From an uncultured Collinsella sp. (lineage in GTDB: Bacteria; Actinomycetota; Coriobacteriia; Coriobacteriales; Coriobacteriaceae): 17,063 nucleotides of DNA. The position numbers and the translations under genes are program-made. Position 1 is the stretch's first letter. The number at the start of each line of letters is the position of its first letter. Where the stretch lies: assembly GCA_958437495.1 (NCBI GenBank), contig CAUBOH010000031.1, positions 1 through 17,063 of the forward strand, written 5' to 3'. The notes beneath the pieces were generated by a model. The model searched no databases. It was given only the letters and a program-made list of their open reading frames with translations, and was not told the DNA's origin. Below are positions 1 through 7,030 of the stretch, in pieces.

Positions 1-1
1 T

Positions 2-142
2 ATCGCGCTGAAGCTGACCGTCCCGGCCGGCGACGTGGCGAAGGTCGAGCAGTTCAAGGATCTCATCACCTCCGAGACGCTCGCCACCTCCTTCGACGTG
101 AAGGAAGGCACCGAGCTCAGCGTGGAAGTCGCCAAAGCCTGA
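2..142 (+). CDS. ileS: C-terminal end of probable isoleucyl-tRNA synthetase (partial)
   Basis: This is the last 46 codons of a gene that enters from the left edge and stops at TGA 140-142. The visible protein begins IALKLTVPAGDVAKVEQF and contains LITSETLATSF. That arrangement (a short beta strand, an acidic helix, then ETLA) resembles the C-terminal tail of the long actinobacterial isoleucyl-tRNA synthetases, which charge tRNA-Ile in the cytoplasm. The catalytic core lies outside the window, so the name rests on a short tail recalled from the family and is moderate at best. The segment is GC-rich, unlike the cas genes downstream. It marks the chromosomal, non-CRISPR side of the locus. A hairpin about 60 bases downstream probably ends its transcript. 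Confidence 0.55.
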   Translation: MALKLTVPAGDVAKVEQFKDLITSETLATSFDVKEGTELSVEVAKA

Positions 143-202
143 ACCGAAGTTTGGTCGGCTTGCGATTATTCCAAGCTGCGGCTAGAGTAATCCCTTGGCT
201 TT

Positions 203-234
203 CGAGCCGCCGTGGCGTTGCCCACCGCGGCTCG
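203..234 (+). terminator. GC-rich hairpin, likely end of upstream transcript
   Basis: Arms 203-215 (CGAGCCGCCGTGG) and 222-234 (CCACCGCGGCTCG) pair over 13 positions with one C-C mismatch, around a 6-base loop. No T-run follows, so it is not a canonical intrinsic terminator, though many actinobacterial terminators lack one. It sits 60 bases after the stop of the ileS-like gene. Confidence 0.45.
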
Positions 235-377
235 AGCCACGCAAGACTTGATTTGTGTCCGTGCCGCGCAGCCGCGTTTTGTACACGGTTGGCGCGCATG
301 GAAGCAGATCGTTAAGCGAATGGTTCTCAGTACCATCCATGTGAGTCAAGCACACATTCTTGAGAAGCAGTCGCGCC
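235..377. other. Non-coding gap without recognisable gene
   Basis: Between the two hairpins I see no convincing gene, RNA or promoter. A reading frame open across this stretch from GTG 212 starts inside the first hairpin and has no recognisable protein character before about 446. I regard that start as spurious. Confidence 0.5.
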
Positions 378-443
378 GCCGGACGGCGGATTCAACGGTT
401 CGCCCATATGGGTGGATTCAAGAATCCACCGTCCGGCTTTTTC
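378..443 (+). terminator. Intrinsic terminator with an alternative inner hairpin
   Basis: Arms 378-393 and 422-437 pair over 16 positions with one C-A mismatch, and a run of five T follows (438-442), which is the classical rho-independent form. The right arm can instead pair locally: GGTGGATTC at 411-419 matches GAATCCACC at 422-430, nine perfect pairs around a two-base AA turn. The two pairings exclude each other, an arrangement seen in attenuators, although there is no leader peptide or ligand domain that I recognise. It lies just before the Fic remnant and should stop read-through from ileS into cas3. Confidence 0.7.
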
Positions 444-445
444 TA

Positions 446-721
446 TATCGATTCGCCGCGACAAGCGGCAGGAAACTCATCGATGATTTATGCGAACAGT
501 TGGATGAAGCGCGTTCGAATCTGCGCGGTGTGCGTTCCGATGCCGCCGTTTGGCGTGTACTGCCTAATTTGATTGCACAGCCGATTATCAACACGCGATA
601 CCTGCAGCAAGTGGTGGGACTGTCCAAACCGCAAGCGGAGCGTGCGATCAAAACTTTGAGTGAGCGTGGCGTTGTGGTGGCACGTACGGGAAAGCAACGC
701 AGCGTTGTATTGAAGAATTCG
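446..721 (+). pseudogene. Fic-family protein, C-terminal remnant
   Basis: Reading in frame from TAT 446 gives a stretch typical of the C-terminal part of Fic-domain (AMP-transferase) proteins: the helix GRKLIDDLCEQLDEAR, then RSDAAVWRVLPNLIAQP, IINTRYLQQVVGLSKPQAER and AIKTLSERGVVVARTGKQR. The later part is the winged-helix module that ends many Fic proteins. The Fic domain itself, with its HPFxxGNGR motif, is absent. Upstream lies a terminator hairpin instead of the missing coding sequence, so the gene has lost its 5' portion. Past about 715 the frame continues to TGA 788-790 but no longer looks like Fic, and this tail overlaps the start of cas3. I read it as debris left by a deletion or recombination. 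It could be a small DNA-binding protein if translated from an internal start, but no good ribosome-binding site supports that. Confidence 0.7.
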
Positions 722-726
722 TTGCT

Positions 727-3700
727 GTGGTTCATCCATCGGGTGATGATCAGCCGGTCCGTAAGCCCTATCAGTGGCAGATTAGATTGATGCTGTATGT
801 CGCTGGACATGGGCATTGGCCACAAGGTATTGGAGCGCCGACGGCATCGGGCAAGACTTGTGTAATCGATATCCATGTGTTCCTCAATGCAATGGCCGGG
901 CTTGTCTCTGCCGAGGGGAGCGCCGAGCGCCAAAAGCTTGCTGGCGTGCCGCTGCAGCGCATTCCTCGTCGTCTGGCGTTGACGGTGAACCGCCGCTCGC
1001 TGGTCGATGACCAGTTCGACGAGGCAAGCGCGTTGCAAAAGAGGATACAGGCTGAAAACAACGAAAGCGACAAGCTCGATATATATCGTAAAGGTTTGGA
1101 TCTGCGTTCTGCCATTAATGATGGGCTCCAGCCAGAATCTCCGAGTCCTCGAATGATTGCGGTCGAACTTCGTGGTGGCGTCAGTCCGGATCGTGAATGG
1201 CGCTATTATCCGCAGACTTGCGCTGTAATCTGTGCAACGCCGGATATGTTCGGTAGTCGGCTGCTGTTTCGTGGCTATGGAACCAGCCGTACCATGCGTT
1301 CCATGGAGGCGGGATTGCTCGCCTATGATACGGTGTTGATTGTCGATGAAGCGCATCTCAGCAGGCAGCTGCTGAAGACGGCTCGTCAGGTAGCTCGTAT
1401 CGAGAATATGGCCAAAAAGCCTCTTGTTAGGCAGATTGCTCCTCTGCAGGTTGTTGAGACCACTGCGACTCCTGCATCTGACGATACACATGATGCAGTC
1501 TCCGTTGAAGAAGCGGATTTTGACATCGATTCTGCGTTGAAGAAACGTTTGTGCACTCCGAAATTCGTATTTGCCAGCCTTGATTTCAAGAAGCCCAAGG
1601 ACGAGATAGATGCGATTGTTTCGAAATGTGTTGAGCTGATTCATGACAATGAAGAGGCCGATCGGCTGAATGATTCCGATCCTCATGTTCTCGGGTGTGT
1701 TCTCAACACCCTTGATAAAGGTAAGGCGGTCGCTAAAGCACTTGCCAAGCAGTGCAAGAAAGAAGGAATCCATCGTCCCATCGATGTGTATGTTGGTCCG
1801 ATGCGTGCCTACGATAAACACAAGGTGGTCGAGAAGCTTCGGAATCTGTCCTCGATGGATCCGCAGGATGCGCCTTGCTGCATCATTGGCACGCAGACCT
1901 TGGAAGTCGGCATTGATGTCGACTTTGCAAATATGGTGACTGAAATCGCCCCTGGCTCTGCGCTGGTCCAGCGTGCAGGACGCGTAAACCGTCGTGGCAT
2001 GAGGCCTGAAGGTTCATTGCATGTATTCGGTCTTGATCTGCAGCAGTTCAATGAAAAGAAGCAAGCCCAGCAGGTGTCTCCATACATGCCGGAGGATATC
2101 TATGCGGCGCAGGATTGGTTGAATTCTCTGAATATGGGAAAAACCGCGGCTCCTAATATCAGTGCCTGGTCTTTGGCTATGAGCAAGTCCCCTATTCCAG
2201 GAGAAAAACCCGGCAGGCTCTTGTTCCAGCGTCTGGAACCATGGGATGTTGAGAATCTGTCGGTTACTGATGAGGATTTGTGCGCTGATATTAGTATGGC
2301 TGATCTTCAGCAGGGACATTCGGATCTGAACATCTGGTTGCGTGACGATCTCGGATCCGAAGATCGTGAGATCAGTGTCGCGGTTCGCCACTTACCATGG
2401 GACGACGCTCTGGCCATCAAACTATTGGAAGTGACACAACCGGAAAACGATGAGCTATTCCCCATCAGGAAATGGTATGGACTTACTAAGTTTTTTGAAG
2501 AGCTGACGAATAAAAACGCTAAGGCCGAAGTCGTCTTTGAGGAGGAAACCGACTCCGACAAGAAAATTGCCCATACCGTCAAGGTCGATCATAGGGTGTT
2601 CAGGTACCGTGCTTCGGATCCTGAAGGCCATCGTGTGCTTTGCATGCATAATGCAAAGCAGGGTACCGTGCAATCGGGTGACGTGCTTATCTTCGATGAT
2701 TATGAGAAGGTTTTCTCTACATTTTCCGAGGGCGTTGCTGTTTTCGATCCGGAAGGCTCCGAAACGGCGGTTGATGTGTTCAATCAATGCGGCTCTTCCG
2801 TCTTGATTACGGATTCTGCTACGCACAATGGAGCGGAAATTGATAAAGCGTTCCAACGCATTCGGGAGATTGAGGAGGAAGATCTGAGTGGGAACGGAGA
2901 AGCCGCTGAGACAGATATGCAAAAATCGCTTCAGACACTTCGTACGGCAGCAACTGAAGAGTCGGTGGAACGCGGTGAGCACGAGGAATATTCGCTGATT
3001 TTACGGGCTGACGAAGATTCCGAAATTCGTTATGTCGATGTCAAGGGCAATGCAATTCAGCGTGATGTTCAATGGGTTGTAAGCAGCGCTTCCGAGAATG
3101 TGCCGGACTCCGAATCGGATCAGGAAATCTTGATGCCGGGAAAGAGAAAGAAAACTTTACTCCTGGGAGGTGCTTTCAACGATTCCGATGGATCTCCTCG
3201 TGAGGAAGGACATCAGGATCATGTCGCCTGCCGTGCGCAAGCGCTTGGGACTCTTGTCGGACTTGATCCTATGCTAGTAGAAGATCTGCGTATTGCTGGC
3301 AAGTACCATGATGAAGGCAAAAAGGACGAGCGTTTCCAGAAGCTACTTCGTAACGATCAGAAGACAAAGAATAACGAGCTTCAAGCTAAAAGTTGGTTCC
3401 AGATGTCTCGTTCTCGGGAGCGCAATCTCCGTAATACATATGAGCTTCATGGTTGGCGTCATGAGCAGCGTTCTGTTGCCGAATTCCAGTGTGCATGTGA
3501 GAGTCATGAACAGTTGAAGGCCATGAGTGAATTCGATAAGCAACTCATTAAGCGTCTTATCGGTACATCACACGGTCATGGTCGTGCAACATTCAGGCAT
3601 GAAACGGCGTATCTGCTTCCTCAGGAGAAATTCGATTTCCTCAATGTGAGTCCGGAATTGAATGATATCTCGAAACGTCTATTCGATTCGGGGGAGTGGG

Positions 3701-3807
3701 AAACCGTTATTGACCACACCAACCAGCGGTATGGTTTCTGGGGTATTTCCTATCTGGAAGCACTACTGCGCGCGGCTGATATTACATGCTCGAAGGAGGG
3801 ACTGTGA
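727..3807 (+). CDS. cas3: CRISPR-associated helicase/nuclease Cas3, subtype I-G layout
   Basis: Cas3 is recruited to crRNA-bound foreign DNA, which it unwinds and degrades. Numbered from GTG 727 (1026 aa), the superfamily-2 helicase comes first: Walker A APTASGKT (37-44), DEAH box (207-210), TATP after ETT, motif V beginning GTQTLEVGID (from 388), and motif VI QRAGRVNRRG (415-424). The HD nuclease is C-terminal: HQDHVACRA, KYHDEGK with the H861-D862 pair, HGWRHE and SHGHGR. Helicase-then-HD order is known for the former I-U subtype, whereas most type I Cas3 proteins have HD first. The start is unusual: the frame is open back to 664 but contains no ATG, GTG or TTG before GTG 727. The family-like words IEEFVAVVH begin at ATT 709, before this GTG, which suggests that the native start was lost at the Fic junction. 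The stop overlaps the next start by one base. Confidence 0.93.
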   Translation: MVHPSGDDQPVRKPYQWQIRLMLYVAGHGHWPQGIGAPTASGKTCVIDIHVFLNAMAGLVSAEGSAERQKLAGVPLQRIPRRLALTVNRRSLVDDQFDEASALQKRIQAENNESDKLDIYRKGLDLRSAINDGLQPESPSPRMIAVELRGGVSPDREWRYYPQTCAVICATPDMFGSRLLFRGYGTSRTMRSMEAGLLAYDTVLIVDEAHLSRQLLKTARQVARIENMAKKPLVRQIAPLQVVETTATPASDDTHDAVSVEEADFDIDSALKKRLCTPKFVFASLDFKKPKDEIDAIVSKCVELIHDNEEADRLNDSDPHVLGCVLNTLDKGKAVAKALAKQCKKEGIHRPIDVYVGPMRAYDKHKVVEKLRNLSSMDPQDAPCCIIGTQTLEVGIDVDFANMVTEIAPGSALVQRAGRVNRRGMRPEGSLHVFGLDLQQFNEKKQAQQVSPYMPEDIYAAQDWLNSLNMGKTAAPNISAWSLAMSKSPIPGEKPGRLLFQRLEPWDVENLSVTDEDLCADISMADLQQGHSDLNIWLRDDLGSEDREISVAVRHLPWDDALAIKLLEVTQPENDELFPIRKWYGLTKFFEELTNKNAKAEVVFEEETDSDKKIAHTVKVDHRVFRYRASDPEGHRVLCMHNAKQGTVQSGDVLIFDDYEKVFSTFSEGVAVFDPEGSETAVDVFNQCGSSVLITDSATHNGAEIDKAFQRIREIEEEDLSGNGEAAETDMQKSLQTLRTAATEESVERGEHEEYSLILRADEDSEIRYVDVKGNAIQRDVQWVVSSASENVPDSESDQEILMPGKRKKTLLLGGAFNDSDGSPREEGHQDHVACRAQALGTLVGLDPMLVEDLRIAGKYHDEGKKDERFQKLLRNDQKTKNNELQAKSWFQMSRSRERNLRNTYELHGWRHEQRSVAEFQCACESHEQLKAMSEFDKQLIKRLIGTSHGHGRATFRHETAYLLPQEKFDFLNVSPELNDISKRLFDSGEWETVIDHTNQRYGFWGISYLEALLRAADITCSKEGL

Positions 3808-4892
3808 TGAGCGTCATTATTCCTGCGGATGCGACCGATGCGTTTTCGCATCTGTTTATGATTGGTCTTGCTTCAATCCTTGAAGATGCCGATGCTGAAA
3901 GGGTATGTGTATTCCGTTGGAAGGACACTCTGCAGGCGTTTGAGCTGAAAACTAATGATGACTTGGATGTTGACCAGATGTCCGAAGTCGTTCACGCTCA
4001 TGCTAAACGATGGTCACAGTCATTGCCACTGACTTCCGAAAACGACTACACGGTTGCCGGCGAAGACGATAAGCCGAGTAAGACGCTTCATGCCACCATG
4101 TCCCCAAGACTCAGCAATCTGGGTGTCCCCTTTGGATGGGAAAAACTGCAGAAAGATCGGGAATCTGCAGTTGATGCCATGCAGACTGCCGGTGACTACC
4201 GTTACTTCGGTGCGCTCGGGCAGCCGTCGTACTGGTCAGGGAAAAAGAACAAGGATGATCTGCAATCTGATAATGGCGCCTCTCGGTGGGAGATGGTGAC
4301 GCGTAACCAGGGAAAGGAATTTGTCAGAGACCGCTTGCTTCCGTTGTCACAGATAGTCGCGGCAAGATCCGTTGATGAAGTTCGCGACGGACTTCTGGGG
4401 CTACGCATCGAGGATGAGGCCGGTAAGAATGAGGCTACAAGTCGTACCGCGACAGGTCTACATGCTCCATCGAAGACTGACAATGCACGTGCCTGGTGTG
4501 CGTTGATTGGTGTCTCGGCTTTTCCGACCCGTATCTCAACTGACGGTTCTCATGCTTCCACTGCTGGATCCGGAGTTTTCCGGGACAGCAGTGCTGCATT
4601 GTTCCAACTTAAAGGACAAATCCGGTTCGCGATTTTACCGTTGTTCGATCAGTATTGGACAGCTGCAAAATATCGTTCCATCGTTCGTAGCAGTGCGCTC
4701 GCAGAATTCGGTATCCAACACGCTCGAGCGATCGATGCGCAATCGCGGTTGGCAAGTGCTTCAATTGACTGGCTTGACGAAAAAGGTGTTCTGGCATGTT
4801 GCCTTTTTAACCAGTTTATGTCGAATAATCCGAGTGCTCCGGAACGATGGCTGGAACCTGGCGAAATCATTCCGGTGATGCAAATGGAATAA
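3807..4892 (+). CDS. Cas8-like / Csb3-like subunit following Cas3 (361 aa)
   Basis: The start at ATG 3807 shares one base with the cas3 stop and has a strong AAGGAGGG site at 3793-3800, so the two genes are translationally coupled. The protein opens with a hydrophobic helix (FSHLFMIGLASILED), has a middle rich in charged and aromatic residues (DYRYFGALGQPSYW, then RWEMVTRNQGKEF), and a C-terminal half containing ARAWCALIGVSAFPTR. I see no nuclease motif, signal peptide or membrane segment. Position right after cas3 and size fit the Csb3/GSU0052 (Cas8u2-type) proteins of former subtype I-U, which are thought to act as the large-subunit equivalent in the crRNA complex. It is far too short for Csx17, the other large subunit of this subtype. 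The exact family is not certain from sequence alone. A cas operon role is well supported by the tight packing between cas3 and cas4-cas1. Confidence 0.7.
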   Translation: MSVIIPADATDAFSHLFMIGLASILEDADAERVCVFRWKDTLQAFELKTNDDLDVDQMSEVVHAHAKRWSQSLPLTSENDYTVAGEDDKPSKTLHATMSPRLSNLGVPFGWEKLQKDRESAVDAMQTAGDYRYFGALGQPSYWSGKKNKDDLQSDNGASRWEMVTRNQGKEFVRDRLLPLSQIVAARSVDEVRDGLLGLRIEDEAGKNEATSRTATGLHAPSKTDNARAWCALIGVSAFPTRISTDGSHASTAGSGVFRDSSAALFQLKGQIRFAILPLFDQYWTAAKYRSIVRSSALAEFGIQHARAIDAQSRLASASIDWLDEKGVLACCLFNQFMSNNPSAPERWLEPGEIIPVMQME

Positions 4893-4909
4893 CGAATACG
4901 GAGGAAATC

Positions 4910-6499
4910 ATGGACGACGACCCCATTCCGATTAGTCTGGTTGCAAACTACATGTTCTGCCCGCGTAGAGCATGGCTGGAAGCGGTAGGAGAAAAAGTCG
5001 ATTCGGATCAAATCATGCGAGGAACATATGATCATCGCAAGGTTGATCGCACTGGTGGCGCTCCGGATGCTGATTCATTCCAAGCCGTAAATATCAGGCA
5101 TGAGGAATGGGGCGTTAGTGGCAAACTTGATGCTGCGAAAATGACGGATGATGGCATTGTCATTCGTGAATACAAGGCAACGCCCGTGAAACGGGCGATG
5201 ATCGTTACCGAGGCGATGCGGACGCAACTCGCCTTGCAGGCCGCTTGTCTTGAAGATATGGGTTTTCACGTGGCGGGAACGGAGATTTTCTTTACAACCC
5301 ATCATCGGCGGGTCGATATTGAACTTGATGAAGACGATTTTATCAACGCGCATAAAGCTGTAGAAGCAACACGGACTCTTATCAATTCTGAGCAAGCTCC
5401 TGAGCCATTGGAGGATAGTGCTCGATGCATGCGTTGCTCGCATGTGGGAATTTGTTTACCGGAAGAGCGCAAGCTGTGTGCGGTAACACATAGAGTCATG
5501 GTTTCGTCGCCAGACAATCAGGTGACCCATCTTGCGACTCCTGGTGCAAAAGCTTTTACTCGGTCTGGCAGAATGATTGTTCAGAAAGACGGAGAGGAAT
5601 TAGCGTCAATTCCAATTGATACCATGCAAGGGTTGCAAATTTACGGGAATACGGACCTATCAAGTGGTCTGATTCGTGAATTGATGTGGCGTGACATTCC
5701 TATCGTCTGGTGCAGCGGGGCGGGACGCATGTATGGATGGTGTGTTCCATCATATGGGCCGAATGGAGAGCAGCGCGTCGATCAACATGTGGCTTCGCAT
5801 GAAGGACGACTCGGACTCGCCCGTGAATTCATCGTTGCGAAAATACACAATCAATCCGTTCTCTTGCGACGTTCGGAATCAGATAATCCGGTTTTACCGC
5901 AGCTACGTCGTATTGAGAAACAAGTCGGCAATGCGAATCGTTGGCAGGATGTGCTTGGGCTCGAGGGGGAGTCTGCGGCATTATATTTCTCACAGTTTGG
6001 GCACCTCATCAAAATGGACCGTCAAGCCGAATGGCCTTGGATTGCTCGTATGAGAAGGCCGGCTCCGGATGCATTGAATGCCTTGCTTGACTTTACATAT
6101 ACCTTGCTATTGTCGGATTGCGTCCGAGCGTTGATTTCCTGCGGCCTTGATCCTCATGCGGGTTTTCTACACAGCAGCAAGCGGAACAAACCAGCATTGG
6201 CATTGGACCTCATGGAAGAGTTCAGAGCTCCAATCGCGGATTCCGTAGTACAAACAACGATTAACAATGGAGAAATCAGCGCGACCGGATTCACGGATGT
6301 GCTTGGCTCTGTGCGAATGACTGATGAAACGCGTAAGGCAGTGATCAAGGCTTACGAACGGCGAATGGCCACGGAAATAATCCATCCGGTATTTAAATAC
6401 AAAGCTTCTTGGCGAAGGACGATTGAAATTCAAGCACGAATGATTTTGGGATATCTTGATGGAACTCAGTCCGGATATCGTGGAATCAGAATTCGCTAA
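4910..6499 (+). CDS. cas4-cas1: Cas4-Cas1 fusion, spacer acquisition nuclease/integrase
   Basis: The fusion selects and trims new spacers (Cas4) and inserts them at the leader end of the array (Cas1 with Cas2). I chose ATG 4910 (529 aa) because GGAGG lies at 4900-4904; the frame is open further upstream but overlaps the previous gene. Cas4, about 1-190: C17 in NYMFCPRR, GKLD (D74), the EYKA core (E87, K89), and the cluster C173-x2-C176-x5-C182, which with C17 would bind iron-sulphur. Cas1, about 191-529: GLEGE with likely catalytic E352, GLDPHAGFLH (H421) and LALDLMEEF (D433), so the metal-binding E/H/D triad is intact. Such fusions are characteristic of former subtype I-U. The stop TAA lies directly before the cas2 ribosome-binding site. 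Confidence 0.95.
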   Translation: MDDDPIPISLVANYMFCPRRAWLEAVGEKVDSDQIMRGTYDHRKVDRTGGAPDADSFQAVNIRHEEWGVSGKLDAAKMTDDGIVIREYKATPVKRAMIVTEAMRTQLALQAACLEDMGFHVAGTEIFFTTHHRRVDIELDEDDFINAHKAVEATRTLINSEQAPEPLEDSARCMRCSHVGICLPEERKLCAVTHRVMVSSPDNQVTHLATPGAKAFTRSGRMIVQKDGEELASIPIDTMQGLQIYGNTDLSSGLIRELMWRDIPIVWCSGAGRMYGWCVPSYGPNGEQRVDQHVASHEGRLGLAREFIVAKIHNQSVLLRRSESDNPVLPQLRRIEKQVGNANRWQDVLGLEGESAALYFSQFGHLIKMDRQAEWPWIARMRRPAPDALNALLDFTYTLLLSDCVRALISCGLDPHAGFLHSSKRNKPALALDLMEEFRAPIADSVVQTTINNGEISATGFTDVLGSVRMTDETRKAVIKAYERRMATEIIHPVFKYKASWRRTIEIQARMILGYLDGTQSGYRGIRIR

Positions 6500-6510
6500 G
6501 GAGATGCAAC

Positions 6511-6807
6511 ATGGTGAATCAGCAACGGGGCTATTTAGTCGCATACGATGTGAGCGACGATTATCGTCGTTCACATATCGCGAAGATTCTTCAGCATTAT
6601 GGGGAGCGTCTGCAATATAGCGTGTTTCTATTGCGCGTCAGACCTTCGATGATGCTTGATGTTCGCATGCAAGTTGAACAGGAAATTGATGGTTCAACTG
6701 ATTCCGTTGTGTTCTGTTCTTTGGGGACGATTGCACAGACGGAAGAGGGATTGGATTTCTTGGGACATCGTGGGTATACGGATTTAGACATACCAACGGT
6801 GATTTGA
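6511..6807 (+). CDS. cas2: CRISPR-associated protein Cas2
   Basis: Cas2 is the small dimer that holds two Cas1 dimers in the spacer integration complex. The 98-residue length is normal for the family. The first strand and conserved acid are visible as YLVAYDVSDD with D13, followed by the helix RRSHIAKILQHYGERLQYSVF. The C-terminal part (VVFCSLGTIAQTEEG) is also typical. The start at ATG 6511 follows AAGGAG at 6498-6503, which overlaps the stop of cas4-cas1, so the two are made together. This is the last cas gene; the array leader begins directly after its stop. Confidence 0.95.
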   Translation: MVNQQRGYLVAYDVSDDYRRSHIAKILQHYGERLQYSVFLLRVRPSMMLDVRMQVEQEIDGSTDSVVFCSLGTIAQTEEGLDFLGHRGYTDLDIPTVI

Positions 6808-7030
6808 TTCTTAGCTCAACATAGCTATGTCGCTTGATAAGTGAAGAGTGTTTGTTTTTAGGTGCGAGTGCTGAATCGTTTCTGTGACACGCGGTGAGCG
6901 CTCGCACCTAAGAACAATAGGCCTTATGTGTGAGGGCATTCTGGGGATGTATCTCTAATCTGGACAAGGGGAAGGACCTCTCGCAAAAAGCTTTGAGATA
7001 CGTGTCATTGCAGTGTTTTATAGTGGGACT
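6808..7030 (+). promoter_or_regulatory. CRISPR leader region
   Basis: This is the 223-bp non-coding stretch between cas2 and the first repeat. New spacers are expected to enter at its right edge, and the degenerate repeats at the opposite end of the array support this orientation. It holds a long stem-loop (6852-6917) and a looser pair GTATCTC (6949-6955) / GAGATAC (6995-7001). A possible promoter is TTGAGA at 6993-6998 with TTTATA at 7017-7022 (18-base gap), which would start the precursor crRNA close to repeat 1. The promoter call is tentative; the leader call follows from position. Confidence 0.75.
6852..6917 (+). repeat. Long imperfect stem-loop in the leader
   Basis: Left arm 6852-6872 and right arm 6897-6917 are complementary at 19 of 21 positions, and both exceptions are G-T wobbles in the plus-strand RNA. 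The loop is 24 bases. No T-run follows on either strand, so it is not an ordinary intrinsic terminator. It could be a rho-independent-like end for the cas transcript, a protein site for integration, or a small structured RNA. Confidence 0.8.

Noticed and set aside
212..790. A 192-codon gene starting at GTG 212
   Set aside because: The start lies inside a hairpin and the frame crosses an intrinsic terminator. Only the part from about 446 resembles a known family (Fic C-terminus), so I annotated a remnant instead.
418..1821. Long minus-strand frame of 467 codons opposite cas3
   Set aside because: It is the complement of the well-supported cas3 frame, lacks recognisable motifs and shows no ribosome-binding site.
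6852..6917. Leader stem-loop as a standard intrinsic terminator for cas2
   Set aside because: Neither strand has a T-run after the stem. It is kept as a structured element of unknown role.
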